This document shows positions 13,126-21,577 of a stretch of DNA of 48,026 nt, in pieces. A model generated the notes under the pieces. That model saw only the letters and a list, made by a program, of their open reading frames with translations, was not told the origin of the DNA and ran no database searches. The stretch is taken from the NCBI GenBank assembly GCA_030038415.1, contig JASHOX010000216.1, positions 1 to 48,026 of the forward strand, read 5' to 3'. Origin of the DNA: Xanthobacteraceae bacterium. Lineage in GTDB: Bacteria; Pseudomonadota; Alphaproteobacteria; Rhizobiales; Xanthobacteraceae. A program made the translations under genes and the position numbers. Each line of letters opens with the position of its first letter. Position 1 is the stretch's first letter.

Positions 13126-14568
13126 GTGGGCAAGATCACCGGGTTTCTGGAATACGAACGCGAGGACCGCGACTACGAGCCGGTCGCCGAGCGCATCCAT
13201 CATTGGCGCGAATTCGTCCTGCCGCTGCCGGAAAGGGACTACGTCACCCAGGCCGCGCGCTGCATGAATTGCGGCGTGCCCTATTGCATGGGCACCGGTT
13301 CGGTGGCGCCCGGCACGCCGGGCTGCCCGGTCAACAACCAGATTCCGGACTGGAACGACCTCGTCTATGCCGACAATTGGGACGAGGCCGCGCGCAACCT
13401 GCATTCGACCAACAATTTTCCGGAAGTCACCGGCCGGGTCTGCCCGGCGCCGTGCGAAGCATCCTGCACGCTCAACATCGACGACAACCCGGTCACCATC
13501 AAATCGATCGAATGCGCAATCGCCGACCGCGCCATCGCGGCGGGGCTGAAGCCCGAGCTGCCGGCGATGCGCACCGGCAAGACAGTGGCCATTGTCGGCT
13601 CCGGCCCGGCCGGCTTGGCCTGCGCGCAACAGCTCGCGCGCGCCGGGCATGAGGTTCACGTCTATGAGCGCTGGGCCAAGGCCGGCGGGCTGCTTCGCTA
13701 CGGCATTCCCGATTTCAAGATGGAAAAGGTTCACGTCGACCGCCGCATCGCGCAGATGGAGGCAGAAGGCGTGGTGTTCCATTACGGCGCCCATGTCGGC
13801 GTCAACTTGCCGGCGGAAAAATTGCTCAAGGACCACGACGCCATGGTGCTGACCGGCGGCGCCGAAAAGCCGCGCGATCTGCCGGTCCCGGGCCGCGAGC
13901 TCAACGGTATCCACTTCGCCATGGATTTTCTGCCGCAGCAGAACCGGCGCGTCTCCGGCGAGAAGGCCGACGACGGCGAGCCGATCCTCGCCGCCGGCAA
14001 ACACGTCGTCGTCATCGGCGGCGGCGATACCGGCTCGGACTGCATCGGCACCTCGTTCCGCCAGGGCGCGCTGTCGGTGACCAATTTCGAAATCATGCCG
14101 CAGCCGCCGCTGCACGAGAACAAGGCGCTGACTTGGCCGGACTGGCCGCTCAAGCTGCGCACCTCGTCGAGCCATGAGGAAGGCGTCGAGCGCGATTTCG
14201 CGGTGATGACGACCAAGTTTACCGGCGAGAACGGCGCGGTGAAGAAGCTGCATTGCGTGCGCGTCGACGCCAAGATGAAGCCCATCCCCGACAGCGAATT
14301 CGAGATTGCCGCCGATCTCGTCCTCCTGGCGATGGGCTTCGTGCATCCGGTACACGAGGGCTTGCTCAAGAGCCTCGACGTCGCGCTCGACCAACGCGGC
14401 AACGTCGCCGCCTCGACCGAAAACTATAAAACCTCGCTCGACAAGGTTTTCACCGCCGGCGATATGCGGCGTGGCCAGTCGCTCGTGGTCTGGGCGATCC
14501 GCGAAGGCCGCCAGGCCGCGCATGCGGTCGACAAATATCTGATGGGCTCGACGCTCTTGCCGCGCTAA
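13126..14568 (+). CDS. gltD: glutamate synthase [NADPH] small (beta) subunit
   Basis: A 480-residue subunit that oxidises NADPH and passes electrons through FAD and 4Fe-4S clusters to GltB. I start it at the GTG at 13126, giving the family N-terminus (M)[11 protein letters not shown]; the frame is open far upstream inside gltB but that part is a shadow. Cluster cysteines are visible in [23 protein letters not shown] and [11 protein letters not shown]. The FAD Rossmann motif is [11 protein letters not shown] and the NADPH motif is [11 protein letters not shown]. The C-terminal [17 protein letters not shown] segment is standard. Length matches the family. Spacing of 17 bp after gltB indicates co-transcription. 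Confidence 0.96.
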   Translation: MGKITGFLEYEREDRDYEPVAERIHHWREFVLPLPERDYVTQAARCMNCGVPYCMGTGSVAPGTPGCPVNNQIPDWNDLVYADNWDEAARNLHSTNNFPEVTGRVCPAPCEASCTLNIDDNPVTIKSIECAIADRAIAAGLKPELPAMRTGKTVAIVGSGPAGLACAQQLARAGHEVHVYERWAKAGGLLRYGIPDFKMEKVHVDRRIAQMEAEGVVFHYGAHVGVNLPAEKLLKDHDAMVLTGGAEKPRDLPVPGRELNGIHFAMDFLPQQNRRVSGEKADDGEPILAAGKHVVVIGGGDTGSDCIGTSFRQGALSVTNFEIMPQPPLHENKALTWPDWPLKLRTSSSHEEGVERDFAVMTTKFTGENGAVKKLHCVRVDAKMKPIPDSEFEIAADLVLLAMGFVHPVHEGLLKSLDVALDQRGNVAASTENYKTSLDKVFTAGDMRRGQSLVVWAIREGRQAAHAVDKYLMGSTLLPR

Positions 14569-14768
14569 GGTGCGGACGCATATGTGAGCGGAGCGCGCGG
14601 CGATTCCTTAAGCTTCCAAACAAAAACAAGCCGTAAAGCTCCAGACAAAATTAAATACGATTGTCTTTGCGCTCAGCCCTATTGCCTAGCCTAGCTTGCC
14701 ATCAAAAAGGGTGCTAGAAATCGCCGACGGCAAGATGCCGGACCCGCTTCATTAAGGAGGGTTTGACA

Positions 14769-15161
14769 ATGGCCATTCACAAGAAGGTGCCGGACCCCGC
14801 ACACCCGGGAGAAGAGAAACACTTGGTGTTGCCTGCCTTTTCCTTCCTGCCCACTGATGCCCTGGCGCAATTGGTCGTCGATGCGTGGGCCAATCCCGGG
14901 CATTTATTGGACCGGGACCCCCATTCAAAGCTGCCGACAAAGGGTGCCGTGCAAGAAGCCACCAAGAGGGTCAATGCGGCGGGCTTCGATCTGACCCGCG
15001 CCGTCGTAATTACGGAACAAGAGCACGATAGCGACTACATTATGCAATCCGACGATGAAATCGTCTTCGTGCTGCCGAACCAAAACCGAATAAAGGCTTC
15101 CCCCAAGAACCTTCTCGATACGGCCAAATTGCTGATGGGCTGCACGCCGAACGGCATCTAG
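14769..15161 (+). CDS. small protein of unknown family, upstream of haem-oxygenase-fold oxidase
   Basis: A 130-residue soluble protein I do not recognise. The ATG has an excellent ribosome binding site (AAGGAGG, 8 nt before it); a TTG two codons earlier is less likely. Features: a charged start (MAIHKKVPDPAHPGEEKH), a hydrophobic LVLPAFSFLPTDALAQLVVDAW helix, an alternating strand AVVITEQEHDSDY, another strand EIVFVLPN and a short C-terminal tail ending MGCTPNGI, with the only cysteine five residues before the end. No signal peptide or membrane segment. It precedes a haem-oxygenase-fold oxidase gene by 122 bp on the same strand. The size and lone C-terminal Cys would allow it to be a substrate or precursor peptide of that enzyme, but this is only a guess. 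Confidence 0.65.
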   Translation: MAIHKKVPDPAHPGEEKHLVLPAFSFLPTDALAQLVVDAWANPGHLLDRDPHSKLPTKGAVQEATKRVNAAGFDLTRAVVITEQEHDSDYIMQSDDEIVFVLPNQNRIKASPKNLLDTAKLLMGCTPNGI

Positions 15162-15283
15162 TCCCTATTGCGGTTTGGTTTGAGTGAGGTGGTTGGTCGT
15201 CACATCGAACGAGTTCGGGCTACATGGCAAATCGCATTCTTTAGAAAAATTTGCGCGCGAGCGCTCGGAAGCGGGAGGCTTCA

Positions 15284-16195
15284 ATGGCGCAGCTGGTGAC
15301 CGAGTGGGTGAAAGTCACGAGCGATATCTCGATTATTGCTCGCATTTCGGGAGAAGTTCTGTTCCACAACCTAAGCGGGACGAAAGAGGAGGTCGACCCC
15401 TTCGCAACGCCGATGACCGGCGCCGGAACGCTGGGCAGCACGGTCGGGCTGCTCGACGGCGCGATCAATCTCGGATTTGCCGAAATTGAAGACCGGCTGG
15501 CGCGCCCGGAGCCGACTCTCGTTGCCTATATTGTTGCCTTGGTTGGCGCCTATCACACGTCGGTCAACACCCCGCGAAATCTTCGGCGCGCCGCCGAGCG
15601 TTTCGAGGCGCTGGGCAGGCCCGAAGTCGCAGCCTACCTGGAAGTGCGTGCGCGCGAGGAGACCGGTCACGACCGGCTCGCGCTCAAGGACCTGCATGCG
15701 CTGGGCATGCCCGCCGATCGGCTCGTCGCCAATTTTATCCCGGAGGGCATCAGCCCGCTCTGCGAACGGTTCGATAATCTGTGCATTCAGGACTATCCAA
15801 TCGGCTGCATAGGCTATTCTTACTGCCTGGAGCGCATTGCCGCGCTCAAACAGAGATCCGACATCGAGAAGGTGCAAGCGCTGTGCCCAACCGGGGTCGA
15901 CGCGACCCGCTTCCTGCGAAGTCACAGCTCGCTTGGAAGCGAGGTCAGTCACGTCGAAGAGACGATCGAGTTCGTCGCCTCCCTTCCTGCAAACGATCGT
16001 ACCAGTGTCGTTCAGGAGACGTATCAATCGGCAGTGATCTTGGCCGAAGGATACAATCATGAGCTCCTTAAATCCGATGAGCAGATGATCGAAGAGCTTG
16101 AGCGAGCGCTCGGAGAGGCGCTCCCTCGGCTTCGTGGTTCGTATCTTATGCGCGATGAAACGCGCGGCGCTCGATCCGCGGCATGGGCCGAATAG
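15284..16195 (+). CDS. haem-oxygenase-like fold putative di-iron oxidase (TenA-like superfamily)
   Basis: A 303-residue helical protein read as a member of the haem-oxygenase-like (iron-containing redox enzyme, HDO) group. The run YHTSVNTPRNLRRAAERFE followed by a lone helix ending EETGHDRLALKDLHALG is the classical helix-3/helix-4 pattern; YPIGCIGYSYCLE and FLRSHSSLGSEVSHVEE are the later metal-helix segments. Candidate ligands are Glu126, His129, Glu183, His214, Glu220 and His223, so a six-ligand di-iron site looks possible, with spacing in the last helix (H-x5-E-x2-H) longer than the H-x3-D-x2-H of CADD. Relatives perform N-oxygenation, C-C cleavage or self-modification. I start at ATG 15284 with GGGAGG 5 nt upstream. 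Substrate unknown; the orphan small protein upstream is the obvious partner candidate. Confidence 0.65.
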   Translation: MAQLVTEWVKVTSDISIIARISGEVLFHNLSGTKEEVDPFATPMTGAGTLGSTVGLLDGAINLGFAEIEDRLARPEPTLVAYIVALVGAYHTSVNTPRNLRRAAERFEALGRPEVAAYLEVRAREETGHDRLALKDLHALGMPADRLVANFIPEGISPLCERFDNLCIQDYPIGCIGYSYCLERIAALKQRSDIEKVQALCPTGVDATRFLRSHSSLGSEVSHVEETIEFVASLPANDRTSVVQETYQSAVILAEGYNHELLKSDEQMIEELERALGEALPRLRGSYLMRDETRGARSAAWAE

Positions 16196-16237
16196 CGCGA
16201 TAGCTGCAGCGGTTCGGCCTGACGTGAGACAGGAGAA

Positions 16238-16387
16238 ATGGCGCGCCGGTTTGGGCGCGCGTCCCCATTGGCTAGAAACGGTGAATACCGGCATCGAGGT
16301 TGGGTCGCCATCCAAAATCAAGCGCTCATGATGAAACTTTTGCGGCAAATGGCCCCTGGGACTAACGTAACAAAGGCAGTCGCGTAG
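16238..16387 (+). CDS. possible 49-residue small ORF coupled to the cyclase gene
   Basis: The frame starts at ATG 16238 with AGGAG just upstream (spacing only about 2 nt, shorter than ideal) and ends at TAG 16385-16387, whose last base is the first base of the cyclase GTG start. The product would be basic and begin MARRFGRASPLARNG. The overlap suggests translational coupling. Its first codons also contain a 7-bp perfect inverted repeat (GCGCGCC/GGCGCGC, 16241-16260) that could instead be a hairpin ending the oxidase transcript, without a T-run. Coding status is uncertain. Confidence 0.25.
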   Translation: MARRFGRASPLARNGEYRHRGWVAIQNQALMMKLLRQMAPGTNVTKAVA

Positions 16388-19300
16388 TGAGTCTCAACCC
16401 CGTTTCGACGAGTGCAACCACCGACGTGGCCGAATGGCTGGCAAGCTACGGTCTAGACCGCTACGTCCAAACATTCGCTGAAAACAATATCGACTACTCC
16501 ATTCTTCCGGACCTGACGGAAAGCGACCTCGAAAAACTTGGGGTTACTCTCGGTCACCGCAAGATTTTGCTGAGGGCGATCGCCGGCTTACCGGCAACGT
16601 CGCAATCTCCCGCCAGCCCGACCGCTGTCTCGAAGGTGAGCGCGCCGCTACCTCGCGAAGATGAACTACGCCAAATTACGGTGATGTTCTGCGATTTGGT
16701 GGGATCTACCGAGTTATCGGAAAAGTTGGATCCCGAGGATCTGCGGCTGCTGATTGATACATACCGCGAGGCATGCAGCGCCGCGGTCCGGCGCTACGGA
16801 GGCGAGGTGGCGAGCTACGCCGGTGATGGCGTGATGGCGTTTTTCGGTTGGCCGCGCGCACACGAGGACGACGCCGTGCGCGCAGTCCACGCCGCTCTGG
16901 AAACTCTTCATGCAATAACGGGCATTTCGGGAGCCGTTAACCTCGCCTCGCGGGTTGGAATCTGCTCGGGCCCGGCGGTGGTTCGAGATATCAGAGCCGG
17001 CGACACTGCAGGGTCGTTCGAAGCCGTGGGCGAGACCCCCAACATTGCCGCACGCCTCCAGACCCTTGCAGCGCCCAACTCGGTACTGATCTCGGAATCG
17101 ACGAAACTTCTGATATCCGGAGCCTTCGATCTTCAAGATCTTGGTTCCCGGGAGATCAAGGGCATTAGCCGGCCTCTTTCCGTCTATCGCGTGCTCGCCG
17201 CCAAGAGTTCCACCAATCGGTTCGAAGCGGCGCACGGGGGCTCGCTCACCCCGCTTGTTGGACGCTCCATCGAACTGAGCTTGATTCTCGATAGGTGGCA
17301 GAAAGCAAAGGAAGCTGAGGGGCAAATCATACTGCTTTCCGGTTCTCCAGGGGTTGGCAAATCGCGGCTCATTCACGAACTGAAGTCGAATATCCAGCAC
17401 GAACCGCATTTTTTGTTGAATCATCAGTGCTCGCCCTATCACAGCCAAAGCGCGTTTTTTCCCATTATCGAGCGGTTAACGCAGGCCGCTCAGATAACAA
17501 CTCGGGATTCCGCTGCGGACAAACTGGCAAAGCTCAAGACCTATTTTTCCGGCTTGGTGGATGATTCAACGGAGCTGGCCCTGCTGATAGCCAAGCTGCT
17601 GTCGATTCCCGCTGAAAACAGCCATGAACTGTCCCAACTCACGTCCCAGCAAATAAAGAACAGGACGATAGCCAAGCTGGTCGACATGCTGCTCGCGTTA
17701 TCGGCCCAGCGTCCGACGCTCTGCGTTTTTGAGGATGTACACTGGATAGATCCGTCCACACTCGAGTTTCTCGAACATGCGATCAACCGCATCGATCGTG
17801 CCCGGGTCCTGTTCGTCACCTCGTGCCGGCCCGAGTTCCGATCCGCATGGTCCAGCCGCCCGAACGTCACCACGCACTCGGTCACGCGATTGTCGCGCAA
17901 CGAAGTGATCGGGATGGTCAAGGATCTTTCGAGCGGCACCAATATGTCCGCGAAGGTCGTCGACGAGATTATCGACAAGGCCGATGGCATGCCTTTGTTC
18001 ATAGAGGAGCTGACAAGGAGCATCAAACGGGCGCTGTTACACTCGGAGTCGGGAAACGAAAATTCCAAGCAACTTGTTCAATCGGCAGCGACCAAGGTTC
18101 CAGAGACGCTGTATGACGCACTAATGGAGCGGCTTGATCGCGTCGCGCCGGGGCACAGGGTCGCACAAATTGCCGCGGTGATTGGGCGGGAATTCTCTTA
18201 TGACCTGTTGTCTGTTGCAGCGGGAATTGGCGATGGTGACCTAGGCTCGGCCCTCTCGGTGCTGGAGAAGGCTGATATTATCTATCGCGTGGATGTTTCG
18301 CCGTTCGTGCGCTTCGCCTTCAAGCACGCCCTATTACGTGACGCCATCTACAATTCCATACTCAAGAGCAGGAGGCAGGAGATCCATGCCGCCGTCGCGC
18401 GAATATTAGAGTCTCATTTCGAGGAGCTGGTTGAAAGTCAACCCGAGATCGTCGCGTATCACTACGGTGAGGCCGGAAAAAACGAACTAGCCGTCAAATA
18501 CTGGCGCGCGGCCGGTTTGCGCGCTTTTACAAATTCCGCCAACGTGGAAGCGATCGCCAATCTTCGGAAAGCTCTTGAGCTCGTGGCCGCCCTGCCGGAT
18601 TCGCCCAAGCGTGACGAACTGGAGAGCGAGATTCAGTTGGCGCTGGGTATCCCGCTTATCGCCGTCCGGGGATACGCCTCCGCAGAGACCCGCGAAGCGT
18701 TTGCGCGAGCTCGTGAGCTGTGCCTCAAGCTAAATAACACCCCGAATTACATCCAAGCTCTCTATGGGCTGTGGGGACATTCCTGGATGGGCGGCAAGAA
18801 CGACGAAGCGCTCGGCATGGCCAATGAGTTTCTATCAAGATCGGCGGCATCCAGCGATCCTGTTCCGTTGATGGTGGCTCATCGGGTCATGGGCAGCACA
18901 TTGCTCACCAGCGGCGATTTTCAATTGGCAAGGGAGCATTTTGAGCAAACCATCGCGCTCTCGACTATTGCGCGCGCAGAGCCGCTATATGGCCTTTACA
19001 TGGTGGAGCCTCGCGTGGCCTCGCTCCTACTCTTGTCTTGGGATTTGTGGTTTCTGGGCTATCCAGATCAAGCGTTGAGCCGCGTGTCGGAAGCGCTCAG
19101 CCTCGCCAAGGACCTTTCGCAGCCTTACACCGTAGCCTTTGCGAATTACATGACGTCTGTTGTTCATCTTTTTCGCGGATATCCGGATCGTGCGCTTGCA
19201 AGCGCCGAGGAAAGCCTGGAAATATCCAAAGAACAGAGATTTTCGCTGTACGTCGTTTTGTCCACCATTTCGCGAGGGCGGGCACTTGGCGAGCTGGGCC

Positions 19301-19767
19301 GGCTTGGCGAGGCGAAGAGCGAGTTGGAACGGGGCATCGACGAAGCACGCCATGCGGGCATTGGTTTCATACTGCCGATGATGGAAAGTTGGCTGGCCGA
19401 GGTTCATGCCCAGGCCGGAGAAAATGGCGTCGCCCTTTCGATTGTCGAGCAATCGCTGCATGATCTCGATGTGACGGGCCGGGCGTGGGAAGCCGAGCTT
19501 TATCGCTTGAGGGCGGAATTCCAGCTCGCCCTCGATGACACAACCGCAAGCCAAGCGGAGGCGTACCTCAAAGAGGCAATTGCAATAGCACGGCGCCAAT
19601 GCGCCAAATCATTGGAATTGCGAGCAGCCACCGGCTTGGCAACGCTGTGGCGAACGCAAGAGCGGATTGACGAAGCACGAGATCTGATCGAACCGATTTA
19701 CAGTTGGTTTGACGAAGGAAACGAGACAGCGGACTTGCGCCGGGCACGCAACATCCTGATGGCTTGA
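16387..19767 (+). CDS. SAM-adenylate/guanylate cyclase-AAA-TPR multidomain regulator
   Basis: A 1126-residue cytoplasmic signalling protein starting at GTG. Domains in order: SAM domain (about 13-70; VAEWLASYGLDRYVQTF, then LGVTLGHRKILLRAI); class III nucleotide cyclase (about 95-275) with metal aspartate Asp103 in VMFCDLVGST, second metal site in YAGDGVMAFFGWP, and transition-state Asn/Arg in GETPNIAARL; AAA/STAND-type ATPase with P-loop GSPGVGKS (about 319-326) and Walker B CVFEDVHWID (about 446-455); then TPR-like helical repeats to the C-terminus. All catalytic cyclase residues are present, so it should make cAMP or cGMP; the base choice is not decidable by eye. This architecture is common in Bradyrhizobium-like bacteria. 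The AAA and TPR parts probably sense a protein or ligand. A Crp/Fnr gene lies about 1 kb downstream on the other strand. Confidence 0.92.
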   Translation: MSLNPVSTSATTDVAEWLASYGLDRYVQTFAENNIDYSILPDLTESDLEKLGVTLGHRKILLRAIAGLPATSQSPASPTAVSKVSAPLPREDELRQITVMFCDLVGSTELSEKLDPEDLRLLIDTYREACSAAVRRYGGEVASYAGDGVMAFFGWPRAHEDDAVRAVHAALETLHAITGISGAVNLASRVGICSGPAVVRDIRAGDTAGSFEAVGETPNIAARLQTLAAPNSVLISESTKLLISGAFDLQDLGSREIKGISRPLSVYRVLAAKSSTNRFEAAHGGSLTPLVGRSIELSLILDRWQKAKEAEGQIILLSGSPGVGKSRLIHELKSNIQHEPHFLLNHQCSPYHSQSAFFPIIERLTQAAQITTRDSAADKLAKLKTYFSGLVDDSTELALLIAKLLSIPAENSHELSQLTSQQIKNRTIAKLVDMLLALSAQRPTLCVFEDVHWIDPSTLEFLEHAINRIDRARVLFVTSCRPEFRSAWSSRPNVTTHSVTRLSRNEVIGMVKDLSSGTNMSAKVVDEIIDKADGMPLFIEELTRSIKRALLHSESGNENSKQLVQSAATKVPETLYDALMERLDRVAPGHRVAQIAAVIGREFSYDLLSVAAGIGDGDLGSALSVLEKADIIYRVDVSPFVRFAFKHALLRDAIYNSILKSRRQEIHAAVARILESHFEELVESQPEIVAYHYGEAGKNELAVKYWRAAGLRAFTNSANVEAIANLRKALELVAALPDSPKRDELESEIQLALGIPLIAVRGYASAETREAFARARELCLKLNNTPNYIQALYGLWGHSWMGGKNDEALGMANEFLSRSAASSDPVPLMVAHRVMGSTLLTSGDFQLAREHFEQTIALSTIARAEPLYGLYMVEPRVASLLLLSWDLWFLGYPDQALSRVSEALSLAKDLSQPYTVAFANYMTSVVHLFRGYPDRALASAEESLEISKEQRFSLYVVLSTISRGRALGELGRLGEAKSELERGIDEARHAGIGFILPMMESWLAEVHAQAGENGVALSIVEQSLHDLDVTGRAWEAELYRLRAEFQLALDDTTASQAEAYLKEAIAIARRQCAKSLELRAATGLATLWRTQERIDEARDLIEPIYSWFDEGNETADLRRARNILMA

Positions 19768-19894
19768 GCTGCTCTTCCTCCCAGCTATCAAAGTGCTACG
19801 GCGGCGACCTTCGCATCCGTCAACTGATACGGTGTGACAGCTCGCTACTCCTAATGTCAGCTATTGGCACTTGTTGATCGCCTTGCAATATTCG

Positions 19895-20254
19895 TCAAAT
19901 GTTCAAAACCGCCGCCGCGGGGCCGCGCGCGGACTTTGCCGCGGCGGGCGATACGCGGTCAGGACGGCGGTCAGTGCGCAATCGTATCGCTACCGGCAGT
20001 ATTTCGCCGCCGAAGCGGTGGCGAACGGCCTTTGCAATTTCCAAGCCGTCAAAACACCAGCGCCAGAACTCCTGCCCTCCCGCGTGATAACGCTGTCCGC
20101 GACGCTGCGGGTTCCCATTGTAATGGTGCCGCGCATCAATGGCACCAAGAGTGCATTCGAAGCCGCCATCGGGAACAGCGATTTGAACGACGAAGGGAAA
20201 GTCGCGTTCGTTGACGCGAACCATCACCTCGCTCATTCGCAGTAACTCGGCCAT
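19895..20254 (-). CDS. conserved-looking small hypothetical protein
   Basis: A 119-residue protein of unknown function. The ATG at 20254 has GGAAGG 7 nt upstream; a TTG start five codons earlier is possible. The first 85 residues look folded, with strands MVRVNERDFPFVVQIAVPDGG and a segment ending FWRWCFDGLEIAKAVRHRF; such aromatic and charged conservation is typical of real proteins. The C-terminal 30 residues are Arg/Ala/Pro-rich and less convincing. No signal peptide or membrane span. It is convergent with the cyclase gene and sits downstream of the small membrane-protein and Crp/Fnr genes on the same strand. Confidence 0.55.
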   Translation of the reverse strand: MAELLRMSEVMVRVNERDFPFVVQIAVPDGGFECTLGAIDARHHYNGNPQRRGQRYHAGGQEFWRWCFDGLEIAKAVRHRFGGEILPVAIRLRTDRRPDRVSPAAAKSARGPAAAVLNI

Positions 20255-20306
20255 CGCAAGACCTTCCAAATCTGCACCGCTGGGAAATCTCCCGGCACCC
20301 GAGCGG

Positions 20307-20534
20307 CTAGAAGAAGGATTGGAGCGATGCGGTGATCTCGCCGAAATTGGGCACCAGGAGATTCAACGCGACGGTCGCCAACAATCCGAGAGCGCAGAAT
20401 ATGACGAGCGTGAGAAACTCGGGACTTCTAAGCGTCGCGATGATCCGATCCCATGGGGTCGCATTGCGAGGAAGCCGGGGATCCATCGGATTGGCCAAGA
20501 TCAGGCGCTCGGTTCGCAGCGAAGTAGGACTCAT
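20307..20534 (-). CDS. small single-span membrane protein
   Basis: A 75-residue protein with a soluble N-terminal half (MSPTSLRTERLILANPMDPR) and one clear transmembrane helix near residues 45-65 (EFLTLVIFCALGLLATVALN), then a short tail ending SLQSFF. The ATG at 20534 has GGAGG 5 nt upstream, which decides this start over a longer frame from 20672. I do not recognise a family; short proteins with a single C-terminal span like this are frequent in Bradyrhizobiaceae. It is 188 bp downstream of the Crp/Fnr gene on the same strand and may be part of that transcription unit. Confidence 0.6.
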   Translation of the reverse strand: MSPTSLRTERLILANPMDPRLPRNATPWDRIIATLRSPEFLTLVIFCALGLLATVALNLLVPNFGEITASLQSFF

Positions 20535-20721
20535 CGGTGCCTCCATTTTTGGCGCCGTCCGCCCAATGCTACGCGGCTGTGTTCCGGCGGAGCGGGCCTT
20601 GCTACGGCAGCAAATGTGGCCATCCGGCGCGGCGATGTCTGTGCCGCGGGTCACAGCAAAAATGCGCATCAATGCAAGGATTGAACGCTCGCCCTGCGTT
20701 CAGGCAAACTGCCCGGATCGA

Positions 20722-21411
20722 CTAAGCCGAATCCACAAGTTCGCGCAGCGCTTCGGGCCTGCGAATGATTGTCCAGCGATCCTTCAATTCCAGAATGCCC
20801 CGGCGATGCCAGTCGCGAAGACAGCGGTTGACCTTCTCGCGGGTGCCGCCGGACATTTCCGCCAATTCGCTTTGCGAGAGCGAAAGTTTGATCGCCCCGC
20901 GGCCTTGCGGCTGGTAGGAGAGCAGCGTCTTGGCAAGCCGCACCGGTAGATTGAAGAATGCGATATCGGCCATGCGCTCGTCGGAGCGCCTAATCCGCGC
21001 GCAGAGGAACTCCATCAGTTTCAAGGACGCCGCAGGATTGCGTTCGAGGAACGGTATGACATTCCGACGCTCGAGGACCATAAGCTCACAATTCGTGAGC
21101 GCCGTGGCGTTTGCCGAACGCGGCCTGCCGTCAAGAAGGGCGATCTCGCCAAACAACTCCCCAGACCGCAGATCGGCAAGGATGATTTCTTTCCCTCGCA
21201 CAGTGGGCAGCGAGATACGCACTATACCTGCAATGACCGCCATCATGCTGTCGCCGTGGTCGCCAAGCCGGCATATCGGCTCGCCTGCGATGAAACTCCG
21301 GAGCCGCGCATAGGTTGCGATTTCGCGGCGCGCCTTTTCGTCGAGCGAACTGAACAGCGAGCATTTTTCCAGCAAATTCCGACCGCGTTGAATCGCTGAA
21401 ACGTTTGCCAT
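20722..21411 (-). CDS. Crp/Fnr-family transcriptional regulator
   Basis: A 229-residue regulator. The N-terminal cyclic-nucleotide-binding-type jelly roll includes LFSSLDEKARREIA, GEPICRLGDHGDSMMAVIAG and the phosphate-binding-cassette region GELFGEIALLDGRPRSANATA, in which the G-E-I-A-L-L and R-S-A motifs known from cAMP-binding Crp proteins are kept, so nucleotide binding is plausible. No Fnr-type cysteine cluster is seen near the start. A long dimer helix is followed by a C-terminal winged helix with LSQSELAEMSGGTREKVNRCLRDW as recognition helix. The ATG at 21411 is preferred over a TTG at 21423. A nucleotide cyclase gene lies 1 kb away, which suggests but does not prove a shared signal. 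Confidence 0.93.
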   Translation of the reverse strand: MANVSAIQRGRNLLEKCSLFSSLDEKARREIATYARLRSFIAGEPICRLGDHGDSMMAVIAGIVRISLPTVRGKEIILADLRSGELFGEIALLDGRPRSANATALTNCELMVLERRNVIPFLERNPAASLKLMEFLCARIRRSDERMADIAFFNLPVRLAKTLLSYQPQGRGAIKLSLSQSELAEMSGGTREKVNRCLRDWHRRGILELKDRWTIIRRPEALRELVDSA

Positions 21412-21453
21412 CTCATTCCCCAACCGGCCGATCTCAAATGAGGTGACTGAGAC

Positions 21454-21494
21454 CAGAATTGACGAATACTCACATGTCAGAATTGACCCGACAT
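21454..21494. promoter_or_regulatory. direct and inverted repeats upstream of the Crp/Fnr gene
   Basis: A 10-bp direct repeat CAGAATTGAC occurs at 21454-21463 and 21478-21487, 24 bp apart, and an inverted repeat ATGTC-N11-GACAT spans 21474-21494. These lie 40-85 bp before the regulator's start codon, where an autoregulatory operator would be expected. The sequence is unlike the E. coli Crp or Fnr consensus. Confidence 0.4.
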
Positions 21495-21577
21495 TTCACT
21501 CGGCGCGACAGATATCCACTATCGAGGCAAAGGGAGCGTTGCCCGACCACCCCGATCTCGGCCCACGCGTATGCATT

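Noticed and set aside
13114..14523. Long 469-codon minus-strand frame antisense to gltD
   Set aside because: It is a GC-driven shadow of a clear gltD gene. The translation is rich in Arg, Ala, His and Gly with no motif, and it has no supporting start signal.
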